This document shows, in pieces, positions 48,501-61,900 of a DNA stretch of 64,000 bases. Origin of the DNA: Rhyacichthys aspro (taxonomy: Eukaryota; Chordata; Actinopteri; Gobiiformes; Rhyacichthyidae). The notes under the pieces were generated by a model, which saw nothing but the letters and a program-made list of their open reading frames with translations, was not told the DNA's origin and made no database searches. Every line of letters begins with the position of its first letter. Position 1 is the first letter of the stretch. The position numbers were made by a program, and so were the translations under genes. Location: positions 14,747,982 to 14,811,981 of the forward strand of contig CM072168.1 in NCBI GenBank assembly GCA_036850595.1. Direction: 5' to 3'.

Positions 48501-51500
48501 ACATGTATATATTTCTGCTTACCCAGCTGCATTGAGGTGCGTGAGTGGTTAACTGTGTGCTGGCCAGAGCGCAGGCAGTTCTTCAGCTGAGCGGCAGCAC
48601 TTTGAGGCGATGAGGCGGGACTGGTGTTGGTAACAGAGTTGGCAGAGTTTATAAGTGGAGTGGACGGCCGGGATGAAGATGGCCCTGGGGACGAGGGGTC
48701 GGAGATTTTACTCCCCACTTGACTGCTGCTACTTCCTCCGACTGGACTAGACAAACACGAGCTCCGAGGAGCACCGACTCCGAACGGGGCCCTAAAGGGG
48801 ACGCAGAGCGGGCACAGATATTGACCTGTCACATAAAGTTTAAGATGATAAAAACAGATTTCCCAACACGGGATACAACAGTCTTCCACTTTCATTACAA
48901 GGGCACCTCAGTCTCTTACAGGGGCATTATAAAACTGCTCACCTCTTCCACTTATATTCCCTGTCAGAGTGAGTGATTCCTGTGATGTTATCTGAAGTGT
49001 GGATCAGTGCTACACTGTGTCCTACTGTAACATACATGAAGCTGAGGGCTGCTTGTGTTTCAGCCGGCAGAATGCTGAATGGCAGAACAGTGAGCTGAAC
49101 ATTATTGACTTGGTGGTATTCACAGTCTTATGGCTTCCCATCGACTTTCCGTCACACACATGGGGAGTTATGGCTTTCTCCATGAGTGAGAGTGAGAGTC
49201 CAACAACAGAAAACAGCACTTAGACAATGCACATTCACTTGTACTTGTGAGGCTAATAGGAAAACTAATAGAAAACTTTAGTTTGATCAATTTTAAGTAG
49301 GTATAAAAGAGCAGTGAAATGCAGTATTAAAAGCATTCTTGGAATTGTCAACAAATGTATAGACATTTGTATTCAGGGCAATGTGTAGGTTTTACTTGTG
49401 CTGTGGTAAAAACCAAAATAATCAGACTGACTCAAGATCATAAACCGCAAAATGAATTCCAACTAACAGTTAAAATAACTACACACTTTAACCTGGTTTC
49501 AAGAACAAGCTCAGTCTCAAGTGAAACACAGTCTGCTGGGACTGTGTTTGGACACTGAGAGTGAAAAAATTACTTTAAATCACTAGATGGAGTCTTAAGT
49601 TACAGCATCACAGGTTGGGTCTTGTTATTAGTGTCAAAGAAGAGGTATGTCACTCAAAGATCTGTATCAGTTACCCAGTTTGGGTAGAAATATTTTAACA
49701 CGTCTCTCTATTATTAAGTTAAAATTATTGTAAAATATGTTAAATACAGTGGTTAATGTGGATATGAAATATTATTTATCCATGCAATTTTGTCATAATA
49801 ATATTACATATTGTGCCAAGCCATGCACACAAATGAGGAAGACAACCATGATTTGTAATTCAGAGTTCTGTGTGTGCACTGGATTGATGCTTTGAGGCTT
49901 TATATTTTTGTACAATGCTAGTGTTGGTGAATGGTATCATTAAAAATAGTAACTGTGAGTGGATATTTTTGGGATATATGTGTTTGTGAAAAGTGTTTTG
50001 CTATAAAAAAAACCCATTAAAGAACTTAGAACATTTTTAAAGCTTGTCATATTACTGAATGGCTTCAGTCCATGTTCTGATTTGCTGTGCATTTTGGCAG
50101 GGTCTGCTCATATTGGGTAATTTCCGCGCTGTGCTGCAGACAAAGGCATGGGGAGAGGTAAGAGTGGAAGAAGAAGAGAGGGAAGGGAAGGAGGGATGGG
50201 GAGAGTATGCTTGCGTAAAAATAACAAATTGCCTCTCATTTGATTACTTGCCCATCCTTTCTGTCTGTCTCTCTGGCAGATTGCATAACGGCAGAATGTG
50301 AAGCAGCCATTCATATCCTCTGGAGAGGGACACCTGCTGTTTTCACAAGGTTTCCTCTCTTGATTCATTTTCTCTTTCCTCATGACTTCTTTCCTTTCTC
50401 ACATTCTGTTTGAACTGCATTGTATCTTCTACCTGCTTCATAATTCTCCTGTCGCCCAGTCAACCTCATGAACCTCTCCCTTTCTCTGTCGGTCCCATTT
50501 CCTTTATCCTACTATTATTTTGTTTAATTTTTTTTACTTCCCCTTCCTGTTCCGCTTTTATTGTCTCCTACTCTCTTTCTTTCTCTGCGCCATGGAGCAG
50601 AATACAGATTAGGGGAACAACCAGTGCAAATGTTTTTATGCATACCTCGATAATGAAAGTAATTAATCCGCCTAATACAATTCCAGCATACTATTTTGTG
50701 TTTTTATGCCTTTCAATAGCAGGATATGAAAAGTAATGATGAAAATGGTGATGGCATTCTGTTATGCATTGTGATATTGCACAAATCCAAAAAGATTCAT
50801 TTTGTCCTGTGGTTTCATGTCCCCACCCACGAGGAGAGTATTTGTTTCATGCTGTAAAAAGCTGGTGATAACAGCACATTATTTTGTTACTTCTGATGGC
50901 CAGAGGTGAAAGCAGTGGGGCACAGTGCGGAGAGGAGAGTCGAGCTGAAAGAATACATAATCAGTGCAAGGGATACAGCGTTGGCAGATAGTGCCTTCGT
51001 CTTTTGGGTGCACGACAAGAGGCAATCTAACAACACAAAAGTGGAATTGCATACATTTGCAAAAAATCAGGATCCTACTGCTTAGCCAGAGGTGTCTTCA
51101 ACTTTCTAAGTATATAAGTAGGAAAAATGGCATTGGGAATAATACGACAGCATCTATTATGTGCCAAGCCAATTGCACCTATTTTAAATGCATTCACAGA
51201 CAAATAAGGTGAAATAAGGTGAAATAAGGTGCGCTTCCACCCAATTCAAAGGTGGTCTAAGTGGGAGCTGTAAAAGTTGAACTGCGATGAACAAATGGCT
51301 ATACATTAGATAATGTTTAAATATTATGCATAACAAATTGTATTTCTCCATTTAAAACATGCTGGTGAATTGTGGTCATGTGGTCTATCATTAAAATGAA
51401 CTGAAGAATAAAGATAAATGTTATTTTTGATGAATGTAAATCATCAATGTAAATACACTATTTTCACCACATTTTTACAAAGTGTGTAAGAGAACACATA

Positions 51501-54500
51501 TGGAAGTACACAATTTGAGATAGACCATAACAGAGATAAAAACATAAGCTATGCCTCCAACACTTTTCTCAGATGCTTTGTGGTTTCTTAAAGAAAATTT
51601 TAAACAGATTGGTTGCATTGTTAATTTGTAAAAATACTTAATTGACAGCTGTGTTGAGCAATTGCTCAGACACAATTTGTCTGGCCCTGGAATAAGAGTC
51701 TGTGACATGGCTCTACTGTGCTTTGGCAGGCTCGGTGTGATATTGATGATAACTGATGGAAGGAAAATAGCCTTGGGCTTCCTGAATAGTTAGGGGCTGT
51801 GCAATTCTGTCTCATATACAGTCTATGTGCCAACACAAAACTGTTTGTCTGGGATGGGAAGTCCAAAATCGTAAAACCATATTTATACTATCTCAGCCTG
51901 TATCAGTGTGTTTGACTACATTTTATCTCAGAGTTTACTAACCTGGACACTGGTGTGACATAGTTCCCAGGAAACACTCCAGATGCTGCGGTTCGTAGCG
52001 ATGTGCCTTTGAACCATCCATCTTGACACTTTTCTGTGACACGATACATTTCACCTTTTCTCAGTTCTAGCTCGTCCGCCTTCTGGGGTTTATAGGCATA
52101 TAGGGCCAGGTATCTGAGGGAATACAGCAGTCAAAATATGTGAGATATATTTATAAAAGTGACATTTTACCAGAAAGAAAACTGAGAGTGTTTTTGTTGT
52201 TAGTGTACTGTACTGAGGATAAAAAGGGATAAAAGCCCACATACTGTTGATGCTACACCAGCTCTTTTATTAGACCATGAAACATTTTTGATGTACAACA
52301 GGGATGTTTGTCAAGGAAAAGAAAAGAACAGTGTAGTCTGGTCCTCCCACCATATTCATCCACTTTCACAGAAAGCTTCATGTTCATACCAACATCGCTG
52401 AAAAATGCAGGGCAAGTGGAGGAGGCAGATATAGTTAAAATATGACAGATACCCAAAAACTTTCACAACACACTAGACACTTAGCAGTTGTAAAGTAATT
52501 GCACGTGGAAGAACGTTTAAGATACAAAATATAGGTGAGTAACTAATAATGGGAGTGCTGTTCTATAAGGACTCTGCAGAGAGGACTTTGTATTCCACAG
52601 AAGTAATTCAAACATCGAATCAGGCCAAGCACTGAAATGTCTTACACAGTAATAGTTATACTGAGTAGTTATCGGCTCTTATCATACGAACTATAAATAC
52701 AATTGCATTTGTTCATCTATAGAGCCTTTGTTTGTCTTCATCATTAGGTATAGCCAACCATCACTATTCCTTTAGCCACAAATTTTCAGTATAATTAAAA
52801 GTATTTACTAGGTGTACGCGCTGTAATTATTTAGGTATTTGAAAATTTCCTCAAATCAATATTCTTTGACTTATCTTTGGATAAATAATGGTTACGGATA
52901 GTATTTGAATATTTTTAATAACTGTCTGTAGCTGTAGGACACATACCCTTCCCTGTCTCCTTAAAACTGGTGAAAAATATGACAGGTGCATACTGAGAGA
53001 ATCACGGGACACTGTTATTCAAAACGCAGCATGGGATTTGATGTTTCTATTGCAATCATAATAGAGATCTCAAGTCGTTTTTCTCTGAAGAATGAATGCT
53101 GCCACAAGAGGATGAATGTTTTTTTTTTTCTTTCTCAAATGGTATGGTTTGGTATAAAGAGGTGCCTAATCAATAAGTCCCCATTTACCAGCCAAGTTCT
53201 GATAGATGAAGCGTTTAGCATCTTAACCCACAAGGCAGTGCTATGTTTAGTATTTCGAGCGTGTTAACATATAAATGAGTTTTCGGAGCCTGTCGTTGGG
53301 AGACATCTGTAGTACGTGGTACCAGACTCCGACAGAGGACGATAAGACCACAGTGTAAACAAGCCCTATATGCGCTGCCTCTCGGTTGCCATGGTAACAG
53401 ATGTGGGGACCATCTCCCCGTCTCCCCATAGCAACAGGAATAGTTGCCAGGTCAAGATGGAATCGTCCGACCTCATCAGTAAGACGAACCCACTCAGGAC
53501 ATGTGTGAGTATTGTGTGCATATGAGTGTTTGTGTGAGCTTTCAGTGTGATATTATTAAAACTGACAGCATGGCTGTATTTGTCTCATATCCTGCAGTTG
53601 AGAGACCAGTTAATAGTAAATAGTACGTTCACCCCATCTACATCATTTGAGAGGACTTTGTTTGACGTCAAGCGTTTCGACAACCCTTAATGTGTTATTT
53701 AAAACCACTTTATAAAACTGTCCTTGTGTTTGCAATAGCACTACAAAACACACAATCACCTTGAAGCTACCTGCGACTTTTTGGCAGTTAGCTAGATTAA
53801 TTACAAGGTAAATTATAGAACAGTCTTGCTCAGCGCTGGCAAAGCTCTGGCCATCTGGATGTGTCTTGTAAGGTTTCATTTTCAATAGAATTTAATTCAG
53901 TTTGTTCATGTATCAGGTGGTCCTGATCCATTTAAAAATGGATAACCTGCAAAGTCAGTTCACAGCTCAATTATAGCTGTACTATGCACAGTAAACAGCC
54001 TGATTGGCCTTAATATTTTCATAAATTCTCAATAAATGTTTGTCACATGTAGGAAAAATAAATGTATGCATACTCTGCATGCCAATATATTTGATTGGTC
54101 TGTATTTGACCAATTTAATAAAGTAAAAAGACATTAATACTGAATGTTTTCCCAAATTCAAATTGTCATTGCTTCTCAATTTAATAAAATGTGGTTCTAC
54201 TGTTATGTGACTGTAGTCTGCACCCAAGCACATTTTCTAGTAAAGGTGAATCAACAACTGTTTGTAGATTAGAAGGACAAAAAACACAGATTCATTGATG
54301 TGTTTAAGGTTTCAAAAAAGATGCAAAATAAAGTTTAAAAAAGGTCAAAGCATTCCAAGGAATGACCAGCCAAACTATTTTAAAAAGGTCTTGAAAGGGC
54401 TACATTCATAGACAAACACCAGTTGAAACTCTAATGTCATAAGTACACAAAAAACCCTTTGATTTACTTGGATCTGAGTGCTAAAAAGAAAATATTTTAA

Positions 54501-57500
54501 TGGCAGAGGGAGCCTGGTACCAAAATGTTGCTTCCAAATAAGCAGCTTTATCTGTGAATACAGTGGACGCAGATGGAAGGACATAGGTGAGTGAGCTGAC
54601 AGCACCCTGAGGTCTACTCACATGTTGAGCGGCAGCTGCACCTTGGCATGGGCCAACAGCTCAGAGGTTATGGATGCCACTTTGGGAGGCACCATTACCC
54701 CTGCCGAGGAGGGAGAGGGGCCTGGGGGAGATGCATCCTGAAAACAGCATGCAAACAAATTGAGGGTTACCATTTGTGAATAAAGCATTGCAATGGAAGT
54801 TTGTGTTTTAGAGAGAGCAGAAAACACAGAGCCAAAGAGCAAATACAATCAGAGGTGGTTAATGCATCACAAGCCTTGTGCTCACTATGAAAAAGAGAAA
54901 TGGTTTTGCTCACATGGAACTGACAGGGCAGGTTAATGAGAAATTGACTGCAAAGGTAAGTAAAAAAATCCAGTGACCACTGAATATTCTGGCTCATGTG
55001 TTTAATACACATGTTTAGAGGCAAAATAATTAATCAATCACGCTCATGGATTAGATGTTTTGTTAAACCACACTTATTTGAACAGTTGTGTCTGCATCAG
55101 AGTTGTTTCACAGTTGTAATTTAAGAGTTGCAGAACCCTGTGTAGCTGGCACCAGCTAACCATTCAGTATAAGTCATCACATATTCTAGCTAAATCTCCT
55201 GAAACTTGCTGTGTACTTTCTTCTCCTACACTCTTTAGTTTGTGTGGTGTAAATGTTAATGTAACATTGAAAATTCTCTCTTCCAAGTCAAAATAAGCCT
55301 ATTTTAATCTTAAATGTCTGTGTACTTCAGAGGCTCATCTGGTAGAGTGTGTACCATTTCTGTTGGTTCATGTTACTCTTTTTTTCCTGTCTTTGTTCAC
55401 TGTTGCTATCAAACAAAACGGAAAAAAAGGTATGTGTGTGTGCACCTGGATGCGTGCAGCAGCTCTGGGGTCCGAGGAGCTGATAAGAACTGGATGGGAG
55501 ATCTCCATGCTGTGTCTGTTGTTGAGCTGAGCGGCTCTCTGTGTGACAGACAACGCTGTAAACGAATGCCTCTTCTTGGCGTTCTTCTTTCCTTCACTTC
55601 GTCGTGGACCAGAGCCATTTCCATTGGACGGTGAAGCGCTGGGGGAGGGGCCAGGAGAACAGGGACCAAGTGGGGTAGGCTCTGAGCTCGGACCAGGGGC
55701 ATTTGTCGTCGTGGGTTTGTCAATTTCCATGAGCTGTTTGGCTGTTTCATTGAGCTATAGGAAAAGACAATGAAAGAAAGTACAAAGCCGGTTAGATGTA
55801 AAATTTTAGCCATTTCAATCAAGCTCCTCAACACACACAATCAGTTTATTTGTGTGACCTTTTCTAACTCAAGCTGGCAGCATAACAATCATAACTTACA
55901 ACAGGTGGTCTAGGGAGACTCACTGTTTACCACAATCTGGCGAGCACTCACACTAAGATGGATGATGTCGAGCACCAAGACACTAAAGCAAAGGTAATCT
56001 GCCTTGGCAGGAATTATATTTTGCATTTTGACAAAATGAGAACCTTATTATCACAAGAGAAACACTACACAGAAGACACTAATCACTTCCTAAAAATTTG
56101 ATCAAATTATAACATAAAATTTTTTTGACTTTGTGCCACTGGATTTTCTACCATGCGTTTTCAAGACACGTGACACAAGTTGACCAAAAAAACAGCCTTT
56201 GATTACAAAGCGGGACTGTCAGGTCTATGTAAGCTTTCTTTCTCTCCTCCAGTATGTGATGTTACAATGCTTTCAGGAGATTCTCTGTTGTAATGTTTAT
56301 CAAAGTAGTGTATCTGCTGGGGATTTGAGAGCTCAGCGTCAGCCTCTGTTAGGCTTACTCAGATTTGTTCCAGGACACAGTAAGAGAGGACAAAGATGAG
56401 TCACACTGCCAAAAACACATTATCTAAAAATTGATGTCCAGAGCAATTTATACAAGGACTATAGCAGGTGAACCCAAAAGAAGAAAAAGGCTCATAACCA
56501 TCAATGTTCATTTATTAATGAATTATTAGTTAATACAGCTGTGTGGTTTTGATTTTAGGTTTGTGATGAGACGAATCTCCCTCAGACATTTAACAGACAG
56601 CAAAGTCAGGGAATGACAGGGTGTCTAACACTTTTCAGTACTGCGGTCGAAAGAAAAACAGGGACATCTGTGCTGTACAAATGCTGCTTTGGAAGTTTAG
56701 GGCTTTATCTAAACTTAACTACTTCAGAGGCAGACTCAGTGCAGCGGTAGCTCAAGACTCCCCCTACAGGCACAAAGTGATACAACATGCTTCTCTGTAA
56801 AACAAAACGGCATTAAAATAAAATTAATAATATTTAGTAAAATAATAACATTAGATTTAGTCACTCTACAACATAGCATCACTGTTTACTTTGTCAATGT
56901 TTTCAGACCTCAAAAACCAATTTACACCACAGTCATATCTACTTAGGGAAACATTAACTTTGTAAACCTCTCTAGAGAGAGCCAAGTGTCTGTGTGTGGG
57001 AGATTGTATGTGAGGGCTGGGAAGTATACAGGACAGACCTGGCTTGGCTCAGTGTTGGGCTGCAGCATTTCCATATTAATAGATATGCTAATCAAAGCAA
57101 AATCATATGCTAATGAGCATGATGGATTGATGCTGCAGCTATAAGTCAGTTTGCTCTCATGAGGCCGACTAAAGTACACACTAAAAACACTCCCGCACAG
57201 ACACAATAGGTCACAGAGGCATGCACTGGGAACCAATTATCTACCTATTACATAGTCCCTTTTACTGCTCATAGAGTGCATTCAGCAGTCGCCTCACACA
57301 AGGCTGTTGTGTCAGTTTCTCTTTAACTACTACTGCTTTAGTGCCTGGACAGGCTGCAGTAAAGCAGATAAGGGAGTCTACATTCTTGATAGAGACAATT
57401 CTTCACTTGGTGCTTTTGGCTGAGTAAAATCTCCAAGGTCATCTATTATGTGTTAAGCTTACTCTTACTCTGTGTTCTTTGCGCTTTTTTGGAAGATGAG

Positions 57501-58823
57501 CACCCTCTCTGAGTAATGGTGAGACTCAAACTGATGATCTGATATCTGCACTGCGAAATAGGGTAAGCCGCCAACGTACATGCATACACACGCACACAAG
57601 GACATGCGCAAAAAGAGGGAGAGAGGTGTGTGGACAACATTGGGCCACATGGTAATAGTATTATGCTCCCTTATATTTTAAATGCAGTGTCTATGCAGTT
57701 CAGTTAAAACGAAGTCATACAAAGTTTAGTAGCAGTTTGCTTTGTGATTATTTTGACAGACACCTTTCTCTTCTTTATTTAAACTTGTGCATGTGCTGAC
57801 CCAAACAAATCCAAACCCAGAAATACCTTCCTACAGTGATATTTTCTTTTATAGCGTCATCCAGCCCACTCAGCACACCCACCAAAGTGCACAGCCTAAT
57901 GCAATGTACTGAAAACATAAATCTGGATTTACAAGTGCAGCAGAATGCAACCCACCATGCCAAAACATCAGCATTATCGACTCAAGATACAAAGATTTTA
58001 TACATCAACATATAAAACAATTAAGTTTCTCTCAATTACTTCTTTTGTTTCTGCAGAAAAAGCCATGAAAAACACAACGTGACAGCACAAGGCCACAAAC
58101 ACTATGAGCACACTGGCAATACACTTTGTTCTGAAATTACTCTAATTTAGCTATTAAGGCCTTCAAATTACTACAATTTACAAGACACAACTGTGGGTAA
58201 ATTATGTCCACTTTTTAAAAGAAAAAAAAATTCAAATACAATCTCCTACAGCTTTCCAGGATGTCTCTTGAGAGCAGTGTTCGATGTCCAGTGGCTAAAC
58301 TTAGAGATGCGATATTGACCTTTTCACTCATGGCTTATTGGCACAGTGCTTATCTCTGATTTCTGTCAGGCTAAGAGGATGATAAATTACAAAATTTTTA
58401 CTAAGTGCACAGAGTGTTGTAATGTTATTGAACCATAACGTTTGGATGGGATGTCACTAACAATTTAAGCACATTTTTATTGTATAATTATTATTGTATT
58501 ATTTTATATATTTACTGATGTTCCTGCTAAGATTACCTGTTGTTTTTTTTGTTTTTTTTCAAGGGTATCTCAAGCAACGTGTCAATGCTAAAGCATCCCA
58601 GCAAGAATCAAGTGCTATAATTTCGTCTAAGGGGAATGAACACAAGTACCCTCTTCCAATTGCTGACTGCCAATCACTTCACACATTCACCGTGTAATTT
58701 GGACCATTTTGTCATCTCAATCAAATCCCTAATTGCAGGTTTATGAACATCATCTCCATTGCCAAATATTAACACAAGCAGCCTGCATGTACTTCTGACA
58801 ACAGCTACAAGAGGTACTTCACC

Positions 58824-58901
<78 letters not shown>

Positions 58902-61900
58902 GTCTAGCTGGGCCTTTCTCATTAAGGCTTTCTCTCCAGACACGACAGCACCCTCCTCCGCATACACAGGGGCACACACACTCAATATGCCATCGTGGGC
59001 CTGCTGTGTCAGCGTGATGAAGAGCTCTAAATTATTGATGTATCCCTATCTAATAGGTGCCCCAGCGTCTATCTGTGTGTGTGTTTGTGCCTATATGGTT
59101 TAATCACCTTCACCTATGAGAGTCGTTTGGTCAGAGAGTTAATTTCAGTGACATTATTGCCTTACCAAGTGCCTAAGTCCATGATGGCTACTAACCCAAG
59201 GAAAGAAAACTGTGTTGGGATGATAATATTACAACAAAACAGTGGAGAGCTACAGCAGACATTTGACATTTGAGTTTTATGACTAAATCTTTTGGCAATA
59301 GAGGTGATAAAACAACAAAGAGAGATAGTCTGAGAGAGATAAGCCATGTAATGAGTCCTGATCTGACCTCTAATTAGTTTTGAACTGCACAAGCTGCTTT
59401 AAATCTGACTGAGACAGCCTCACACTCATAGTGTTTAGCATTCATAGACACTTACTACAATTAAGCTCATTGCATAGTTCAGATCTAGTCCCTTCTGGCA
59501 ACAAACAAAGAAACCTATGAGTACATTTTATTTTCCTCTAGTTTTTCCAAATTAGACAGACTCTTGGACTCTAAGTAATTTAACTCAGTGTTGGATCTAT
59601 TAGTCTTTATAGAGGAAATGCTTTCAAAGAGAGATCACTGTTGAGAACACTTTTGAATAAACACCACTATCTGCTTTAAAGGTCTTTGTAGGGTTATTAT
59701 TATATATTATTTTAAATGAATCTGGAAATTCCTACAAAAGACAGTTTTATGAAGTACATAATTCATTCCTTTTTTGGTGTCTATTAGAGCTGCAGGTATG
59801 TTACTTCTGATTGTCACTACATATTTGTGTGTTTGTGAGTTTACCTCGACGTAGAGAATGGGGAAGATGCCAATCTTGTCTCCCAGCATGCCTTCTGCCC
59901 AGTTCTCATCCACTCTTCTAATTACCGTCAGCACCTCATCCTAATCAAAGAGAGGAGATAGAGAAAGTCAGAACATGTTTAAAAAAAACAATGAACAGAG
60001 ATTTGGACAGCAACTAAGCAACTATATACTGTATCCAAGTGTACCCAAGCATTTGACTGATCTGACATCTGACATTTTTAACAGATTTAGGGGATATTAG
60101 AATATTAGAAAACATGCAAGACGAGATTGTTTTGAATGTTGCGATAACAACATGAGCTGTAATATTTGAATGCTCTTTGACATAGTAAAAAATATTTAAT
60201 TAGTCAAAATTGATTTAGGAAATATAAAAAAAAAACAGTCTGGTCAACTTATGCAGGAGCTACATCAATATTAAAGACTGAACAGGGACTAAATCAAGAC
60301 TAAACAGTTCTAAACTAGGATTAATCAAATGAACAAGTCAACAAATGAACCAGGTCTTTAGCAGGACTTCTTTTTATTAAGACACACCACAGTTTGATTT
60401 AATGTTTGGAAGACAATTTTGAGGTTCATCACATGGACAACTATAACATTATTGTGACACAAGTCATTCTTTGTGATACGGATATTGCAATTAATACATA
60501 TACAGTACATTGTGAGGCCCTTGTATTCAGTAACATCCTCAGGAGAAAATATTTGTATGATGAACATATTTTATTCTCCCTCTGCTGCTTCCCTGCTCAG
60601 CTGAAAGTGACAGTGTTGACCATTATGCACGCCAGTGATAATACTGGTAAATGAGATGTGTATTGTTCACACTGAGTAATTACCTCTCACACTGAGAAAA
60701 CAATATCACACACACTGGTTTGTGCATGGCGACGCACATTGGCACACCACAGGAGCACACAGCTCTGCGTGTGAGTGTGGGGCTTTTTGTAATTTTCATT
60801 CATTAACCTGTTGATTAATTTAGCCCTAAAATAATTGAAAAAATGGACACTTAATTAGCACGGGCTAATACGGATTTCAACACAGTTATCTGTGACTATG
60901 CTTAGACTATACAGTACAGTGTAATTTAATCATCTCATTGTTTTTTGTCTCAGAGACTCGGTGGATATGTCGAGCATTCAGTCCTGAGCACAAATGAGCC
61001 TCTGTAACAGCAGCAACAAAATGATGAGCTCTGAGGAACGCAGCAGCACAGGGAATACAAATGACTGTTCAAGACATCCTCGGCCTTGATACGCACTGAG
61101 AGCAAGTTTTCTCATATGATGGCTGTATAGAGGTCTTCACGTGTTCAAATTATTGAAGATGTGAGACCAACTGCAACCAGTGCATAAATGAATTAACATA
61201 AATTATCACTTTAAAAGAACAATAAATTAAAAGTCTTTGATAAAGAGTAAGTTTAACTGCGGTAAGTGTCATCATTGTGTTTTCTGACTACAAAATTAAG
61301 ATTTAAATAAAATGCTTTTAAAAGAGTAGATGTTTTATATACAACTATACCTGCCTATTCCTAAATAGACGACTGTATTTTCACATTTGTTTAGCAATTT
61401 GGGTTCTAATCTGGGAGACAATGTAGAGTGGGTCGCCCCTGACCGAATGGTTGGTTGTTTCTTTCTTTCCCCCTTTTACCTTGTCTTTGGGCAAGACACC
61501 AAACTCCACTTTGCCTCCAGTGTCTGGGGTATGAATGAGAGAGTGCTTGTGTGTGTGAATGGACAAATGATGTAAAGGGCTTTAAGTGCCAGCATTGGTT
61601 GAAAAGCGCTATATAAATGCAGCAATTTCAATTCTGTTGTGACCACTTGTTCAGCATTTGTAGTTGTGTCACGTTGATCGATAATTGTCAAATACTCCTG
61701 GAAAACTATCACATACAAAAAAAACAAAACAAAACCAAACAAAACCCTGACAAAATATTCATATTCATGTGGCCTATTTATTGCCACATACATTATAAAA
61801 ATTGTGGTCAAAAGGCCTTATTTCCTTTGAAAAAATGATCAGACAGAGATGTTTCTTCATCCTTTTTGAAGTTGCTCTGGTTCACATTTTCCGAAGCCGG

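Larger units (their letters stand above)
52114..59844 (-). other. sh3rf3 introns with X-box, octamer cluster and CA array
   Basis: Introns on either side of exons 54622-54737 and 55446-55754. Beyond the sites listed separately I see no exon on either strand. The longest open frames are under 120 codons and overlap real exons or repeats. Confidence 0.5.

Noticed and set aside
51202..51231. Threefold AAATAAGGTG tandem as a CRISPR-like or regulatory array
   Set aside because: Three 10-bp units without spacers in a vertebrate intron; ordinary minisatellite scrap.
53247..53429. Minus-strand open frame over the X-box region as a new sh3rf3 exon
   Set aside because: No SH3RF similarity, and adding it is not needed: flanking exons already join in phase.
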